DNA of 26,168 bases, taken from positions 1 through 26,168 of the forward strand of contig DATKKK010000034.1 in the NCBI GenBank assembly GCA_035542975.1, written 5' to 3'. This DNA comes from DATKKK01 sp035542975 (lineage in GTDB: Archaea; Thermoproteota; Bathyarchaeia; Bathyarchaeales; Bathycorpusculaceae). The position numbers and the translations under genes are program-made. Below, piece after piece: positions 9,188 through 16,945 of the stretch. A model generated the notes under the pieces. The model had not been told where the DNA came from. It saw only the letters and a list, made by a program, of their open reading frames with translations, and did no database searches. Every line of letters begins with the position of its first letter. The first letter of the stretch is position 1.

Positions 9188-10390
9188 TTACGCCAAGTTT
9201 TGAATGGTTTCTTCCAATATTTCCAAATGCTTTCCGCATGAAAAGGTTTCTTCAACAAACCTTCGCGTTTTCACCGAAATCTTATCTTTATTCAAGTCGG
9301 CGGCCTTCAAAATTCTCTCAGCAAAATCTCTCGTATCATAAGGTTCAGCCCTGAAGCCTGTTTCACCGTTAATCACGGTTTCGCATGGTCCTCCTCCATC
9401 ATCCCACACGACAGCAGGAGTGCCGCACGCCATGGCTTCAACGGGTCCTAACCCAAAATCCTCTCTTGGAACTGAGTACGCATAGACATCTGCGGCATTG
9501 TAAAGTTTCACAAGCTCCTCTTGAGATTTGAACCCTAGAAACCTCACGTTCTTCTCGATTTCCAACTTTTTGGCAAGCTTCCAAAGCTTTCCGATGTATG
9601 CGTCGTTTTCTCTTGAAATCTCGCCTGTTATGGCTAAGGTTGCTGAAGGGAAGTCTTTAACGACATAACTCATTATTTCCAGGAGCCATTCCCAACGTTT
9701 TACGGCAACAACTCTTCCAGTTGAAAGAATTAAAGGCCACCCAAAATCTTTATGTTCCTTCGCGGTGACATTTTTGTCGATTATTCTGAAAGCTTCTGTG
9801 TCTACTGGTGGGTAACAGACTTTTGCTGTCACTCCATAAATCATGAGGATTCGTTTAGCTGTAAAAAAGCTGTTTGCCAAAACAGCGTCCGAGTTGACCA
9901 CGCCAAGGTAATCGAGTTCCTTCAAAAGTGGTCCTGCTATTTTGCTAAGTGCGAAAATTGTTTCTCGCACATCGTTGAATCGCCATAAAGCTCTTTCCCT
10001 AGGGTTCAAGTAGAGGAATCTTGGCGGCGAATGAATGTAACTTATGTATTTTCTGCCCCTAGTTTTCTTGTTTAGGTATCCTAGCCATGGGGCTGGACCG
10101 TAGCCGTGGCAGATTAGAACGTCTTCTTTTTTAATGGCAGGCAAGGCTAAAGGAGACAGCGGCAAGGAGGATATTATTCTGACTGCTGGGCTGTTGGGCA
10201 AGAGTTTTGTGAAGAAGCTTTTTGTGTAGCAATGTGGGTTTGCGGTTTCTTTGTGTAGATTTTTGTCTACATATGCGAAAAAAGCGTTTGCGTCGTGTCC
10301 TTTTTTGTGGAATAAGTCGACTTGTTTTAGAATTACTCTTTCAGCTCCTCCTAGTTCTTTCAAGTGGCTATAAACTATTCCTATTTTCAA
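9188..10390 (-). CDS. GT4-family glycosyltransferase, Alg2-like
   Basis: A 400-residue GT-B enzyme. It begins MKIGIVYSHLKELGGAERV, a classic GT4 start with the GGAE motif. ISYIHSPPRFLY near residues 116-127 resembles the Alg2/mannosyltransferase branch. The donor site is seen in LSTGRVVAVKRWEWLLE, and the E-x7-E motif is Glu310 to Glu318 (PREDFGLGPVEAMACG). The start is TTG 10390, preceded by AAGGAG only 4 nt away, a clear though tight ribosome site. It is the first gene of the two-gene minus-strand glycosyltransferase operon and is divergent from the M50 protease. A role in assembling an N-linked or S-layer glycan is inferred from the family and neighbours. Confidence 0.92.
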   Translation of the reverse strand: MKIGIVYSHLKELGGAERVILKQVDLFHKKGHDANAFFAYVDKNLHKETANPHCYTKSFFTKLLPNSPAVRIISSLPLSPLALPAIKKEDVLICHGYGPAPWLGYLNKKTRGRKYISYIHSPPRFLYLNPRERALWRFNDVRETIFALSKIAGPLLKELDYLGVVNSDAVLANSFFTAKRILMIYGVTAKVCYPPVDTEAFRIIDKNVTAKEHKDFGWPLILSTGRVVAVKRWEWLLEIMSYVVKDFPSATLAITGEISRENDAYIGKLWKLAKKLEIEKNVRFLGFKSQEELVKLYNAADVYAYSVPREDFGLGPVEAMACGTPAVVWDDGGGPCETVINGETGFRAEPYDTRDFAERILKAADLNKDKISVKTRRFVEETFSCGKHLEILEETIQNLA

Positions 10391-10505
10391 TTGGCTCCTT
10401 CCTTTTTGATGGGGTTTGGAAGTTTGCGGTGTTGTTTGGGTTCCTTGTTTTGTTTTGCCGTTTTTGTGTCTTTTTTGGTTCTGTGAATGGGTTAGTCTTT
10501 AAACG

Positions 10506-10525
10506 ATTATAAAAAAGTTTATAGG
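10506..10525. promoter_or_regulatory. Divergent TATA region (GT4 operon / M50 protease)
   Basis: ATTATAAAA at 10506-10514 works as a TATA box in either direction, and TTTATAG follows at 10518-10524. To the right a start near 10535-10550 serves the gene at 10612. To the left a start near 10483 would give a leader of about 90 nt, very A-rich as RNA, before TTG 10390. Confidence 0.45.
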
Positions 10526-10611
10526 AGTTCAGATTCCGACTAAGAACAACGTTCCAATAGATTTTTTTACCCCAAAACACTCTCTACAGCAGCCGAACTA
10601 AAGGAAAAATC

Positions 10612-11703
10612 ATGAGCGAAACATCAAACGGAACAAGCGGACCTGAGGCTCCGCTGAAATTCGATTTCGGGCAGATAACCAGTCTAGTCACTGCCGAATT
10701 TCAGTTAGATGAAGCTCTGTTGGAAAACAGCATCCCCACCTACTATCTAAAGCAGCCTCAAGAAACAAAACAGCCCTTCTTAAGGTTGCTCGAAAATCTG
10801 GAGCCTCTGAATTTGATAGCTTTTCTCCGCAAGCAAGATGGTCGAGTTGTTTTAAAAGTGGTCTCAAAGCCTGAGTCCAAGCCTAGCAATGTCCTGGTGA
10901 ATTGGGTGTTATTCTTCGCCACCATCGGCACGACGTTCATCACGGGTTACCTTCTTTCATCTGACATGATGAATCCTTTTTTGGGTGGGGCAGCGTTTAC
11001 AATCGCCATAATGACTGTGCTTGGCGCACATGAAATGGGCCACAAGTTAATAGCAAACAAGCGGGGAATGGAAGCAACGCCGCCCTACTTTATTCCGGGG
11101 CCGCCGCCGGTATTGGGTTTCTTGGGGGTTGGAACCTTTGGTGCTGTGATAATGCAGAAGTCGCTGTCGCCGAATAAGGATGCTTTGTTTGATGTTGGAG
11201 CGAGTGGTCCGCTGATCGGGTTTGTGGTGGCAGTTGTCGCCGTCGTTGTAGGTTTTCCGTTTTCATCATACGCTTTGTTTCCTAAGGATGCGTCAACTCT
11301 TCCAACACCATTGTTGTTTTATGTTGTTGAGCAGTTTCTCTCTCCTTTAGGTCCGATTCCTCATCCGACTGGAAATCTTCTTCTTGGCATAAACTTGCAT
11401 CCTGTTGCCTTTGCTGGTTGGGTTGGCTTGATTGTTACTATGCTTAACTTGTTGCCTGCTGCGATGCTTGATGGTGGTCATGTAGCAAGGGCTCTGGTTG
11501 GTGATGGGGCAAGACTTGTTTTGACGGTTTTGTCGCTTGCGGTGCTGATTATTTCGGGGTATCTTCCTATGGCTTTGTTTGTGCTTTTTCTAGCAATGTA
11601 CAAGCATCCAGGGCCGCTGGATGATGTTTCAGGCTTGTCGAGAAGCAGAAAACTTTTGACAGCGGTGTTAGTTGTGGTCTTCGTGCTTTGTTTAAGCATC
11701 TGA
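10612..11703 (+). CDS. M50-family intramembrane metalloprotease (site-2 protease type)
   Basis: A 363-residue protein. The first 95 residues or so form a soluble acidic domain (EFQLDEALLENSIPTYYLKQ) like those on archaeal and plastid EGY-type S2P homologues. About seven membrane segments follow. The zinc site is HEMGH (His140, Glu141, His144) in a helix, with the distal aspartate in NLLPAAMLDGGH (Asp287). The family cleaves membrane-embedded substrates such as anchored regulators. ATG 10612 has AAAGGA at 10600-10605. It is transcribed alone, divergent from the glycosyltransferases. No obvious anti-sigma-like or anchored-regulator substrate is next to it. Confidence 0.93.
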   Translation: MSETSNGTSGPEAPLKFDFGQITSLVTAEFQLDEALLENSIPTYYLKQPQETKQPFLRLLENLEPLNLIAFLRKQDGRVVLKVVSKPESKPSNVLVNWVLFFATIGTTFITGYLLSSDMMNPFLGGAAFTIAIMTVLGAHEMGHKLIANKRGMEATPPYFIPGPPPVLGFLGVGTFGAVIMQKSLSPNKDALFDVGASGPLIGFVVAVVAVVVGFPFSSYALFPKDASTLPTPLLFYVVEQFLSPLGPIPHPTGNLLLGINLHPVAFAGWVGLIVTMLNLLPAAMLDGGHVARALVGDGARLVLTVLSLAVLIISGYLPMALFVLFLAMYKHPGPLDDVSGLSRSRKLLTAVLVVVFVLCLSI

Positions 11704-11753
11704 TGTTTCTGGATGGTTTAAGTGTATTTTTGTTGAACGTTAATACGAGAAAG

Positions 11754-11763
11754 TTTATTAAAT
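11754..11763 (+). promoter_or_regulatory. TATA box before a small membrane-protein gene
   Basis: TTTATTAAAT, with a predicted start about 26 bp later near 11785, gives a leader of about 30 nt before ATG 11817. This supports a separate transcript for the small gene. Confidence 0.4.
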
Positions 11764-11816
11764 ATTGCGATGCACGATAATCTACAAGAAAAACTCAACT
11801 GTACAAGTGTGTCACG

Positions 11817-12038
11817 ATGAAGGGCACAATAATCCTCGTTGTTTTCTTCTCGACGTTCACAGCTGCCTCTATACTGCTTCCGTCGCCGATGTTTCCTGGA
11901 AACGTTCTCTGCACAATGCTTGGAGACACAGTAAAAGAATATACTACTTATCTGAGTGCAGTTTTCAATGGAGTTTTCTACGGTGCTATCATGTGGTTGG
12001 CTTTTGTAGCCATAAGTAGAAAGCTGGTGCAAGAGTAG
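11817..12038 (+). CDS. Small two-helix membrane protein
   Basis: A 73-residue protein with no recognised family. It has two hydrophobic segments, about residues 4-22 (TIILVVFFSTFTAASILL) and 46-67 (LSAVFNGVFYGAIMWLAFVA), joined by a short loop containing one Cys, and a basic end (SRKLVQE). It has its own TATA box at 11754-11763 but no ribosome site. Reading frames on the other strand here are rich in Ser/Cys/Arg and look like shadows. It could be a small integral membrane subunit; function unknown. Confidence 0.6.
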   Translation: MKGTIILVVFFSTFTAASILLPSPMFPGNVLCTMLGDTVKEYTTYLSAVFNGVFYGAIMWLAFVAISRKLVQE

Positions 12039-12063
12039 TTTTAAAAAGAGGGTTATTGCTGGC

Positions 12064-12312
12064 TTAACTTCCGTGTTGTGGTAGAAAACCTATGAGCTTG
12101 ATCTTTGTTCCGCATTTTTTGCATGCTAGGACTAGTTCTGCCAGCTCGTCGTCTTTTACTACAGTTTCTATGATTTGGTAGGTTTCTTCCGTCTCGTCAT
12201 CTGGGGAGATCAATGTTCCACATTTTGGGCATGGAAAGGCGCCGTCTCCATCGATCTTTGTTAAGTCAATCGTGTATATGCTTGTATTCTTAACTGCGGC
12301 TTTTTTCATCAT
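12064..12312 (-). CDS. Small zinc-ribbon protein
   Basis: An 82-residue cytoplasmic protein with two CxxC knuckles, Cys28/Cys31 (CPKCGTLISPDD) and Cys64/Cys67 (CKKCGTKIKLIGF), separated by an acidic stretch (DDETEETYQIIETVVKDDE). This is a single zinc-ribbon fold with a short N-terminal arm, similar in size to many archaeal conserved zinc-ribbon proteins of unknown role. Two ATGs are adjacent (12312, 12309), with AAAGGTG about 10 nt upstream. It is divergent from the reductase gene; a TATA box at 12364-12374 and a palindrome at 12392-12416 lie in its upstream region. Confidence 0.82.
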   Translation of the reverse strand: MMKKAAVKNTSIYTIDLTKIDGDGAFPCPKCGTLISPDDETEETYQIIETVVKDDELAELVLACKKCGTKIKLIGFLPQHGS

Positions 12313-12363
12313 TTTTCATCTACACCTTTTCAATCTTTGTTTCTTGTTCCGTGGTTAGCCGAA

Positions 12364-12374
12364 AATATATTAAA
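12364..12374 (-). promoter_or_regulatory. TATA box for the zinc-ribbon gene
   Basis: It reads TTTAATATATT on the minus strand, with a start expected near 12341, about 30 nt before ATG 12312. Confidence 0.45.
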
Positions 12375-12391
12375 CCATTATGAATTGTCAA

Positions 12392-12416
12392 TGTGAATTC
12401 TGGATTCATATTCACA
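12392..12416. promoter_or_regulatory. Inverted repeat, operator candidate
   Basis: TGTGAAT (12392-12398) and ATTCACA (12410-12416) are perfect 7-bp half-sites separated by 11 bp, immediately upstream of the minus-strand TATA box. The position would suit an activator or a repressor of the zinc-ribbon gene. Confidence 0.4.
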
Positions 12417-12552
12417 GAAAACTTTGGTTGATTAAAAATAGCATAAAAAGTTAATCGTTTCTTTATTATGCAAAGCTTCAGCGAAAATTATGAATATATC
12501 CAAGTGAATTAGTATCTGCAATCTGATAAACGCCTACGTTGGGTTAATGCGT

Positions 12553-12567
12553 CCACACTAGGTGTGG
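12553..12567. promoter_or_regulatory. Inverted repeat upstream of the reductase promoter
   Basis: CCACAC-TAG-GTGTGG is a perfect 6-bp repeat ending 17 bp before the plus-strand TATA box at 12585. It may be a regulator site for the reductase operon. The rest of the 341-bp gap (12313-12653) holds only the TATA boxes and the repeat at 12392-12416; I see no gene. Confidence 0.4.
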
Positions 12568-12584
12568 GAAAAATTACTCTATGA

Positions 12585-12592
12585 TTTATAAA
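12585..12592 (+). promoter_or_regulatory. TATA box for the geranylgeranyl reductase gene
   Basis: TTTATAAA is a consensus archaeal TATA box. The start is expected near 12615, giving a leader of about 40 nt before TTG 12654. Confidence 0.55.
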
Positions 12593-12653
12593 GCCTAACT
12601 TTCAAATCTAACGTAGCAAATTAGTTGCAAAAAGCAGTGAGAAGTGTGTAGTA

Positions 12654-14015
12654 TTGGAAAGTTTCGATGTGATAGTGGTTGGTGCAGGAACAGCAGGGTG
12701 CTTGGCTGCAAAAACCGTTGCTGAAACAGGGTTGAAAGTTTGTTTAGTTGATAGAAAGAGAAGAGAAGAGGTGGGCGAGAAAATCTGTGGAGACGCCTTG
12801 GGTGAGCATCATCTGAAGACATTGGGTTTGGAGAAGCCTCAGGGTGGGGAACTTGAGAAGCGGATTGAAGGCATCAGGATTTATTCGCCCGATTTGGAGA
12901 CGATTTTCACCATTAAACACGAGGATTTCGTGGGTTACTTGTTGAACAGGCGTTTGTTTGGACAGTGGTTGTTGAGGAAGGCTCTTGATGAGGACGCGGT
13001 TTTTCTGGATTCCACGATATGTTTAGAGCCATTAATCGAGAAAGGTTACGTGACTGGAGTTTCGGTTAAAGATTTGAAAAAAGAACGGAGTTTTCAGCTG
13101 AAGGGCAAAGTGGTTTTGGATGCCAGCGGGTTTTTTGCCGCGGTCAGGCGGAAGCTTCCTAGAACTATGGGAATAGAGAACGAGGTTGCCAATGAAGATG
13201 TTGAAGCGTGCTACCGTGAGATTAGGCAGCTTAGGCAGGAGACTGAAGAATCGAAGTTCTGTGAAATCTATCTGAGCCAGAAGGCGACTCCAGGAGGGTA
13301 CGCTTGGGTTTTCAACAAGGGCGGGGCACGTGTTAATGTTGGTTTAGGAGTATGCATGCATGAGAACTTTCCGAATCCTAAGGGTCAGCTTTACAAGCAT
13401 GTTCTATCCAAGCCGCTTTTTGAGGGTTCTCTGCTTCTGAACGGTGGTGCATGGTATGACCCGACGCGTAGACCCTTTGACAGCATGGTTGGAAACGGTG
13501 TTGCCGTCCTCGGCGACGCGGCATGCTTGGTGAACCCGATTCATGGTGGTGGGATAGGTCCGTCGATGCTTAGTGGTTTTTTGGCTGGAAAAACAGTCAT
13601 TGAGGCTTTGGAGAAGGGCGACGTTAGTCGAGAGTTTTTGTGGTCTTATAATTGCAGGTATATGGAGATGTACGGAGGGAAACAGGCGAGTTTGGATGTT
13701 TTTCGTCTTTTGCTTCTGTCTAGTCGGGATGAGGATTTGAATTATGGAATGAACTATAAGCTTCTTACAGAGGAGGATGTTCTGAAGGCTGGTTTGGGCG
13801 ATGATTTTCACTTGAAGATAACTGAGACGGCGAAACGAGTGTTCAGGGGACTGAAGCGTGTTCGGTTCTTGAATAAGCTGCGGGTTACGGTTGGTATGAT
13901 GAGGCAGGTTAAGGCACATTACCGAAATTATCCTGTTAGTGCTGATGGTTTCGAGAAGTGGAAGGCTGAAACGGAGAGAATATTCAAGGAAGCAAAGACA
14001 AAAATCGAAGAATAA
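12654..14015 (+). CDS. Geranylgeranyl reductase family flavoprotein
   Basis: A 453-residue FAD-dependent oxidoreductase. The N-terminal dinucleotide motif is VIVVGAGTAGCLAAK, with the Cys-containing KICGDALG at about 42-50 typical of the geranylgeranyl reductase family. PGGYAWVFNKG (213-223) is the substrate-cavity YxWxFP-type motif, and GDAACLVNPIHGGGIG (287-302) is the second FAD/active-site motif. The family saturates geranylgeranyl chains of archaeal membrane lipids, at the membrane, using reduced cofactor. The start is TTG 12654, the first start codon before the Rossmann strand, with no ribosome site. A gene with a DUF4332-like domain follows at 33 bp. Close relatives act on other prenyl substrates, so the exact lipid is not certain. 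Confidence 0.9.
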   Translation: MESFDVIVVGAGTAGCLAAKTVAETGLKVCLVDRKRREEVGEKICGDALGEHHLKTLGLEKPQGGELEKRIEGIRIYSPDLETIFTIKHEDFVGYLLNRRLFGQWLLRKALDEDAVFLDSTICLEPLIEKGYVTGVSVKDLKKERSFQLKGKVVLDASGFFAAVRRKLPRTMGIENEVANEDVEACYREIRQLRQETEESKFCEIYLSQKATPGGYAWVFNKGGARVNVGLGVCMHENFPNPKGQLYKHVLSKPLFEGSLLLNGGAWYDPTRRPFDSMVGNGVAVLGDAACLVNPIHGGGIGPSMLSGFLAGKTVIEALEKGDVSREFLWSYNCRYMEMYGGKQASLDVFRLLLLSSRDEDLNYGMNYKLLTEEDVLKAGLGDDFHLKITETAKRVFRGLKRVRFLNKLRVTVGMMRQVKAHYRNYPVSADGFEKWKAETERIFKEAKTKIEE

Positions 14016-14048
14016 GTCTAAATATTAAAGAAAACATGGCAAATTCGG

Positions 14049-14768
14049 GTGGACACAATGGACAGAGAGGGATTTCGCAAGTTTCTGAAGAAAGAGGGAA
14101 AATCACAGCGAGTAACCGACGCCGTTGTTGCGCATGCTGAGGAGTTTGAACGTTATCTGAAAGAGCAGGGGGGTGGAAAAGAACTCGATAAAGCCCATCC
14201 TGAAGACCTCGACGCTTTCATCTCGTGGGTTGAGAGAGATGAGGCTTTGGCTGCAAAGAAGTACCTGTTGGGCATTCGTTACTTGTACGAGTTTATTCCT
14301 AACGAGGAGATGGCTTTTCTTGCTTCTTTCAGGTGGAACGAAAAAGTAGCCAGTTCAGAGGCGCCGCTCAAGCTTAAGGAATTTCGAGGAGTCAACGGGG
14401 CAGATTTGAAGAAGCTTGAGAATGCTGGAATCCGAAACGTGAAGGATATGATTGAAGCTGGGCAGACACCTGCCAAGAGGAAAGAGCTTTCAACAAAGAC
14501 AGGAGTACCAGTCGCAACAATACTGGAACTTGTGAAGCTGTCTGACCTTGCTCGAATGCAGGGTGTTAAGGGGATACGTGCGCGGCTCTACTATGATGCA
14601 GGTGTTGATACGATGGAAAAGATGGCGAAATGGAACTCGGAAGAACTGCGAGCTTTTTTGGTGGAGTTTGTGAAAAAGACTGGGTTCGAGGGTATAGCTC
14701 CGTTGCCTAAAGAAGCTAGGTTTACTGTTGAGACGGCTAGAAGGATGCCTAAAATCGTGGAATACTAG
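14049..14768 (+). CDS. DUF4332-like helix-hairpin-helix protein
   Basis: A 239-residue, highly charged, all-helical soluble protein. Residues 1-80 (FRKFLKKEGKSQRVTDAVV to DLDAFISWVE) resemble the SAM-like core-binding domain of tyrosine recombinases, but no catalytic recombinase domain follows. Residues about 115-210 contain two helix-hairpin-helix-like units (VNGADLKKLENAGIRNVKDM and VKGIRARLYYDAGVDTMEKM), the pattern of DUF4332. Such domains usually bind DNA or protein. Starts are GTG 14049 or ATG 14058. An AAATATTAAA box at 14021-14030 would start transcription near 14051, so a separate, nearly leaderless transcript is possible besides read-through from the reductase. Confidence 0.78.
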   Translation: MDTMDREGFRKFLKKEGKSQRVTDAVVAHAEEFERYLKEQGGGKELDKAHPEDLDAFISWVERDEALAAKKYLLGIRYLYEFIPNEEMAFLASFRWNEKVASSEAPLKLKEFRGVNGADLKKLENAGIRNVKDMIEAGQTPAKRKELSTKTGVPVATILELVKLSDLARMQGVKGIRARLYYDAGVDTMEKMAKWNSEELRAFLVEFVKKTGFEGIAPLPKEARFTVETARRMPKIVEY

Positions 14769-14828
14769 CTTAAAAAGGACAGTTTGCGGTGCCTATTCCT
14801 ATTCTAGCTGGTTGGGTAAAGTTTTTTC

Positions 14829-15179
14829 CTATCTTTTGTCCAGCCAATAGACTCTCCACTCAGAAACCCGTCCACCACATATCTTTGCAGTCCACATGTT
14901 TGGACCATCAAGCGGTTTGTAAGAACAGGTAGAATAGCCAACCATAACAACAACATTGTTTTGAGTTGTCACGCACGTAAACGTGTTTCTATAATCAGGG
15001 CATCTCTCAAAGAAATTCTTCCAACTTTCTTTCATTACATCCTTGCCTTTAGTGACCTTGCCATCGTTGTCTATGAATGTGTGATCTTCGGTCATTAATT
15101 CAGCTAAGCCTTCTAGGTTCTGCTGATTAATTTTCTCGTTGAATCTTAGAGCAGTCAAGATTAGCTGGAAAGAGTCCAT
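14829..15179 (-). CDS. NTF2-like (SnoaL-type) protein
   Basis: A 116-residue cytoplasmic protein of the cone-shaped alpha+beta NTF2-like fold. The first helix contains FNEKINQQNLEGLAELMTED, then the usual HTFIDNDGKVTKGKDVMKES turn, ending in beta strands NVVVMVGYSTC and GGRVSEWRVYWLD. Length and pattern match SnoaL/DUF4440-type proteins, which may be small-molecule isomerases, hydrolases or ligand binders; the reaction cannot be assigned. ATG 15179 is chosen over the in-frame TTG 15200, because the TATA box at 15205-15212 puts the transcription start almost exactly on it (leaderless mRNA). It is convergent with the preceding gene, with a T run at 14821-14826 between them. Confidence 0.82.
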   Translation of the reverse strand: MDSFQLILTALRFNEKINQQNLEGLAELMTEDHTFIDNDGKVTKGKDVMKESWKNFFERCPDYRNTFTCVTTQNNVVVMVGYSTCSYKPLDGPNMWTAKICGGRVSEWRVYWLDKR

Positions 15180-15204
15180 TCTATTTAAGGATAAAAACAA
15201 GTTG

Positions 15205-15212
15205 ATTTAAAT
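15205..15212 (-). promoter_or_regulatory. TATA box for a leaderless mRNA (NTF2-like gene)
   Basis: ATTTAAAT is centred 29-30 bp before the A of ATG 15179 on the minus strand, the spacing expected when transcription begins at or next to the start codon. Confidence 0.45.
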
Positions 15213-15395
15213 CTTATCTCCAGTTCCTTGAATTGGTTGATCGGTATAAGTTTTATCCAATAACACTGCACGCAAAAAAGCAATCCTATCCCAACCGCAA
15301 GGTGCTCATGTGTATCAAAGCAACTTGTTGAACCGTGATTTTGAAAAAGATTATATCGCAGCAACAAGCAAAACAATGTTGGAACAACTACGGCG

Positions 15396-16031
15396 GTGAC
15401 TATTGTAATGAAATCAAAACTCACACGCCTCCTAGCGACTATTTATGGAATGCTCATGTTCCTTCCACGGCTACTCCGCAGAATAGTTCTTCTTTTTTTC
15501 ACAAGCATAAACCAGAAAGTTAGAGCAAACCTTCCTATCTGGAAGATGGAGGTTGAAACGTCAGAACACGTGCACTTAGCAATCAAAGCTTTCAAATGGA
15601 TAATACTGCCCGCAAGCCTTCTCCAAATCCTCGGTCATTTCTTATTCTTGGGTGAGAATGCCTTGACTTTCGTTTTTTGTGCACAACTAATCTTCCTCTA
15701 CAGTAGTTTTGTCCCAGACCTTCCCTCTATCTTCAGAAAGAAGAAAGACAGGGCTGAAAACTTGCCTTGGCACAAAAAGTATGCTCTTCTGCTATTTGCT
15801 CCTCTCTTCATATGGGCTGTGTTCTCAGGAATGCAAGTTGATTGGAAGACTACTGAAGACTTTCACAACTTCAGATCGCTGGGCATCTACTTTGCATTCT
15901 TGCTTCTCTGCGGTTTTCTCGCGTTCTCGGGTTTGGCACCAACCATAAGAGGAATGGTTGAGACTCTTTCTTTTCCGTTATACGGCGCTACAGGCTATTT
16001 GATTCATTTGAAAGTTGACAGAATCTGGTAA
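15396..16031 (+). CDS. Multi-pass membrane protein, unknown
   Basis: A 211-residue protein not confidently recognised. Hydrophobic segments are near residues 12-35 (with basic breaks), 66-85, 88-106, 131-146, 164-184 and possibly 188-205. It has loops VPDLPSIFRKKKDRAENLPWHKKY and VETSEHVHLAIKAFKW. The ending SFPLYGATGYLIHLKVDRIW faintly recalls YdjM/DUF457-type membrane hydrolases, which carry a PD(L/I)D loop and a GYxxHLxxD end, but the expected histidine pattern is incomplete. GTG 15396 or ATG 15408 could be the start; GGCGGTG at 15392-15398 would serve the ATG. Isolated transcription; function unknown. Confidence 0.7.
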   Translation: MTIVMKSKLTRLLATIYGMLMFLPRLLRRIVLLFFTSINQKVRANLPIWKMEVETSEHVHLAIKAFKWIILPASLLQILGHFLFLGENALTFVFCAQLIFLYSSFVPDLPSIFRKKKDRAENLPWHKKYALLLFAPLFIWAVFSGMQVDWKTTEDFHNFRSLGIYFAFLLLCGFLAFSGLAPTIRGMVETLSFPLYGATGYLIHLKVDRIW

Positions 16032-16162
16032 AATGTTCATCACTCTGACTCTGCTAAAAACATGTCAGCGTGATTTGTAGTATGGTTTTGATTGGTCTGT
16101 GGCAAGGAATTTATGACTGAAGAAAACATAATACACTCAAAAAAGGAGAACGCGTTGACAGA

Positions 16163-16945
16163 ATGAAGGGGCTTCCATCTCTTGATGCTCACGCTCACCT
16201 CAACCCAACCCACTCTGCGGATGAACTGGCAGAATCAGGCGCAGTTCTCGCCATGGCTCTTTCTCTTGAAGAGGCTACTCTTGCCGTTGGAAGGCATGAC
16301 CCTCTGGTCGCATGGGGTGTGGGATGCCATCCACGCAAGCTTAAAGCTCAAGGTTCGTTTGATGCAGAACGATTCAAAGACTTGGCAAAGCAAACTGCCG
16401 TAGTAGGCGAAGTCGGGTTAGATGTGGGTTCGTATTATTCGCACGCGTCGCTTGAAACCCAACTCCAAACGTTCCGAAAAGTGATGAAGACAGTTTCTGA
16501 CATGCCTCGAATCGTCAGCATCCACAGCTACCAAGCAACTGAACTAGTGATTAAAGAGCTGCGGCAGACACCTATTGACGTGCCGATTCTTCATTGGTGG
16601 ACAGGCAACGTCCAAGAAACACGAGAAGCCGTGGCGTTGGGATGCTACTTCTCCGTGCATTCAGCCGTCGCCAGACAATCGAAATTTCGCACAACAGTCC
16701 CCCCTGACCGTATTCTCGTAGAAAGCGATCATGGTCTGGCTGACCCACCTGAGGCTATTCCGTGTCGAATAGAGTGGGCGGAGCACTTGGTTGCGCAGCA
16801 GCTTGGCCTCGGCAGAGAGGAGGTTCGACGCCTCGGTTGGCAAAACCTGTCAACGATCGTTAGAAAAACTAATACGCACAAGTTGTTACCAGAGCCATTT
16901 TTAGCTAGAATGACCGAGGCTTGCCGTGAAACTGACCAAGAGTAA
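16163..16945 (+). CDS. TatD-family metal-dependent hydrolase
   Basis: A 260-residue TIM-barrel hydrolase of the amidohydrolase superfamily. All expected metal ligands are present: His10 and His12 (LDAHAHL), Glu83 (VVGEVGLD), His121 (VSIHS), His144 (PILHWWTG) and Asp189 (ILVESDH). TatD enzymes are mainly Mg-dependent DNases or phosphoesterases acting in DNA quality control; the archaeal branch is less well characterised. ATG 16163 is used. AAAAGGAG at 16141-16148 lies 14 nt away, longer than usual, but no better in-frame start exists. It is transcribed alone between a membrane-protein gene and a regulator gene. Confidence 0.9.
   Translation: MKGLPSLDAHAHLNPTHSADELAESGAVLAMALSLEEATLAVGRHDPLVAWGVGCHPRKLKAQGSFDAERFKDLAKQTAVVGEVGLDVGSYYSHASLETQLQTFRKVMKTVSDMPRIVSIHSYQATELVIKELRQTPIDVPILHWWTGNVQETREAVALGCYFSVHSAVARQSKFRTTVPPDRILVESDHGLADPPEAIPCRIEWAEHLVAQQLGLGREEVRRLGWQNLSTIVRKTNTHKLLPEPFLARMTEACRETDQE

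Noticed and set aside
10368..10580. 70-codon minus-strand frame upstream of the Alg2-like GT4 gene
   Set aside because: It is the A-rich leader read as Lys/Asn/Thr low complexity and spans the divergent TATA region.
11718..12032. 104-codon minus-strand frame over the small membrane-protein gene
   Set aside because: Ser/Cys/Arg-rich with no hydrophobic or domain pattern; the plus-strand frame gives clean membrane helices.
13404..13919. 171-codon open frame antisense to the geranylgeranyl reductase gene
   Set aside because: The plus strand has unmistakable reductase motifs; the antisense product is Thr/Gln/Ile/Leu-rich with no family pattern.
15185..15424. 79-codon hydrophobic minus-strand frame
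   Set aside because: It overlaps the start of the plus-strand membrane-protein gene and covers the TATA box of the NTF2-like gene; no ribosome site. Not fully excluded.
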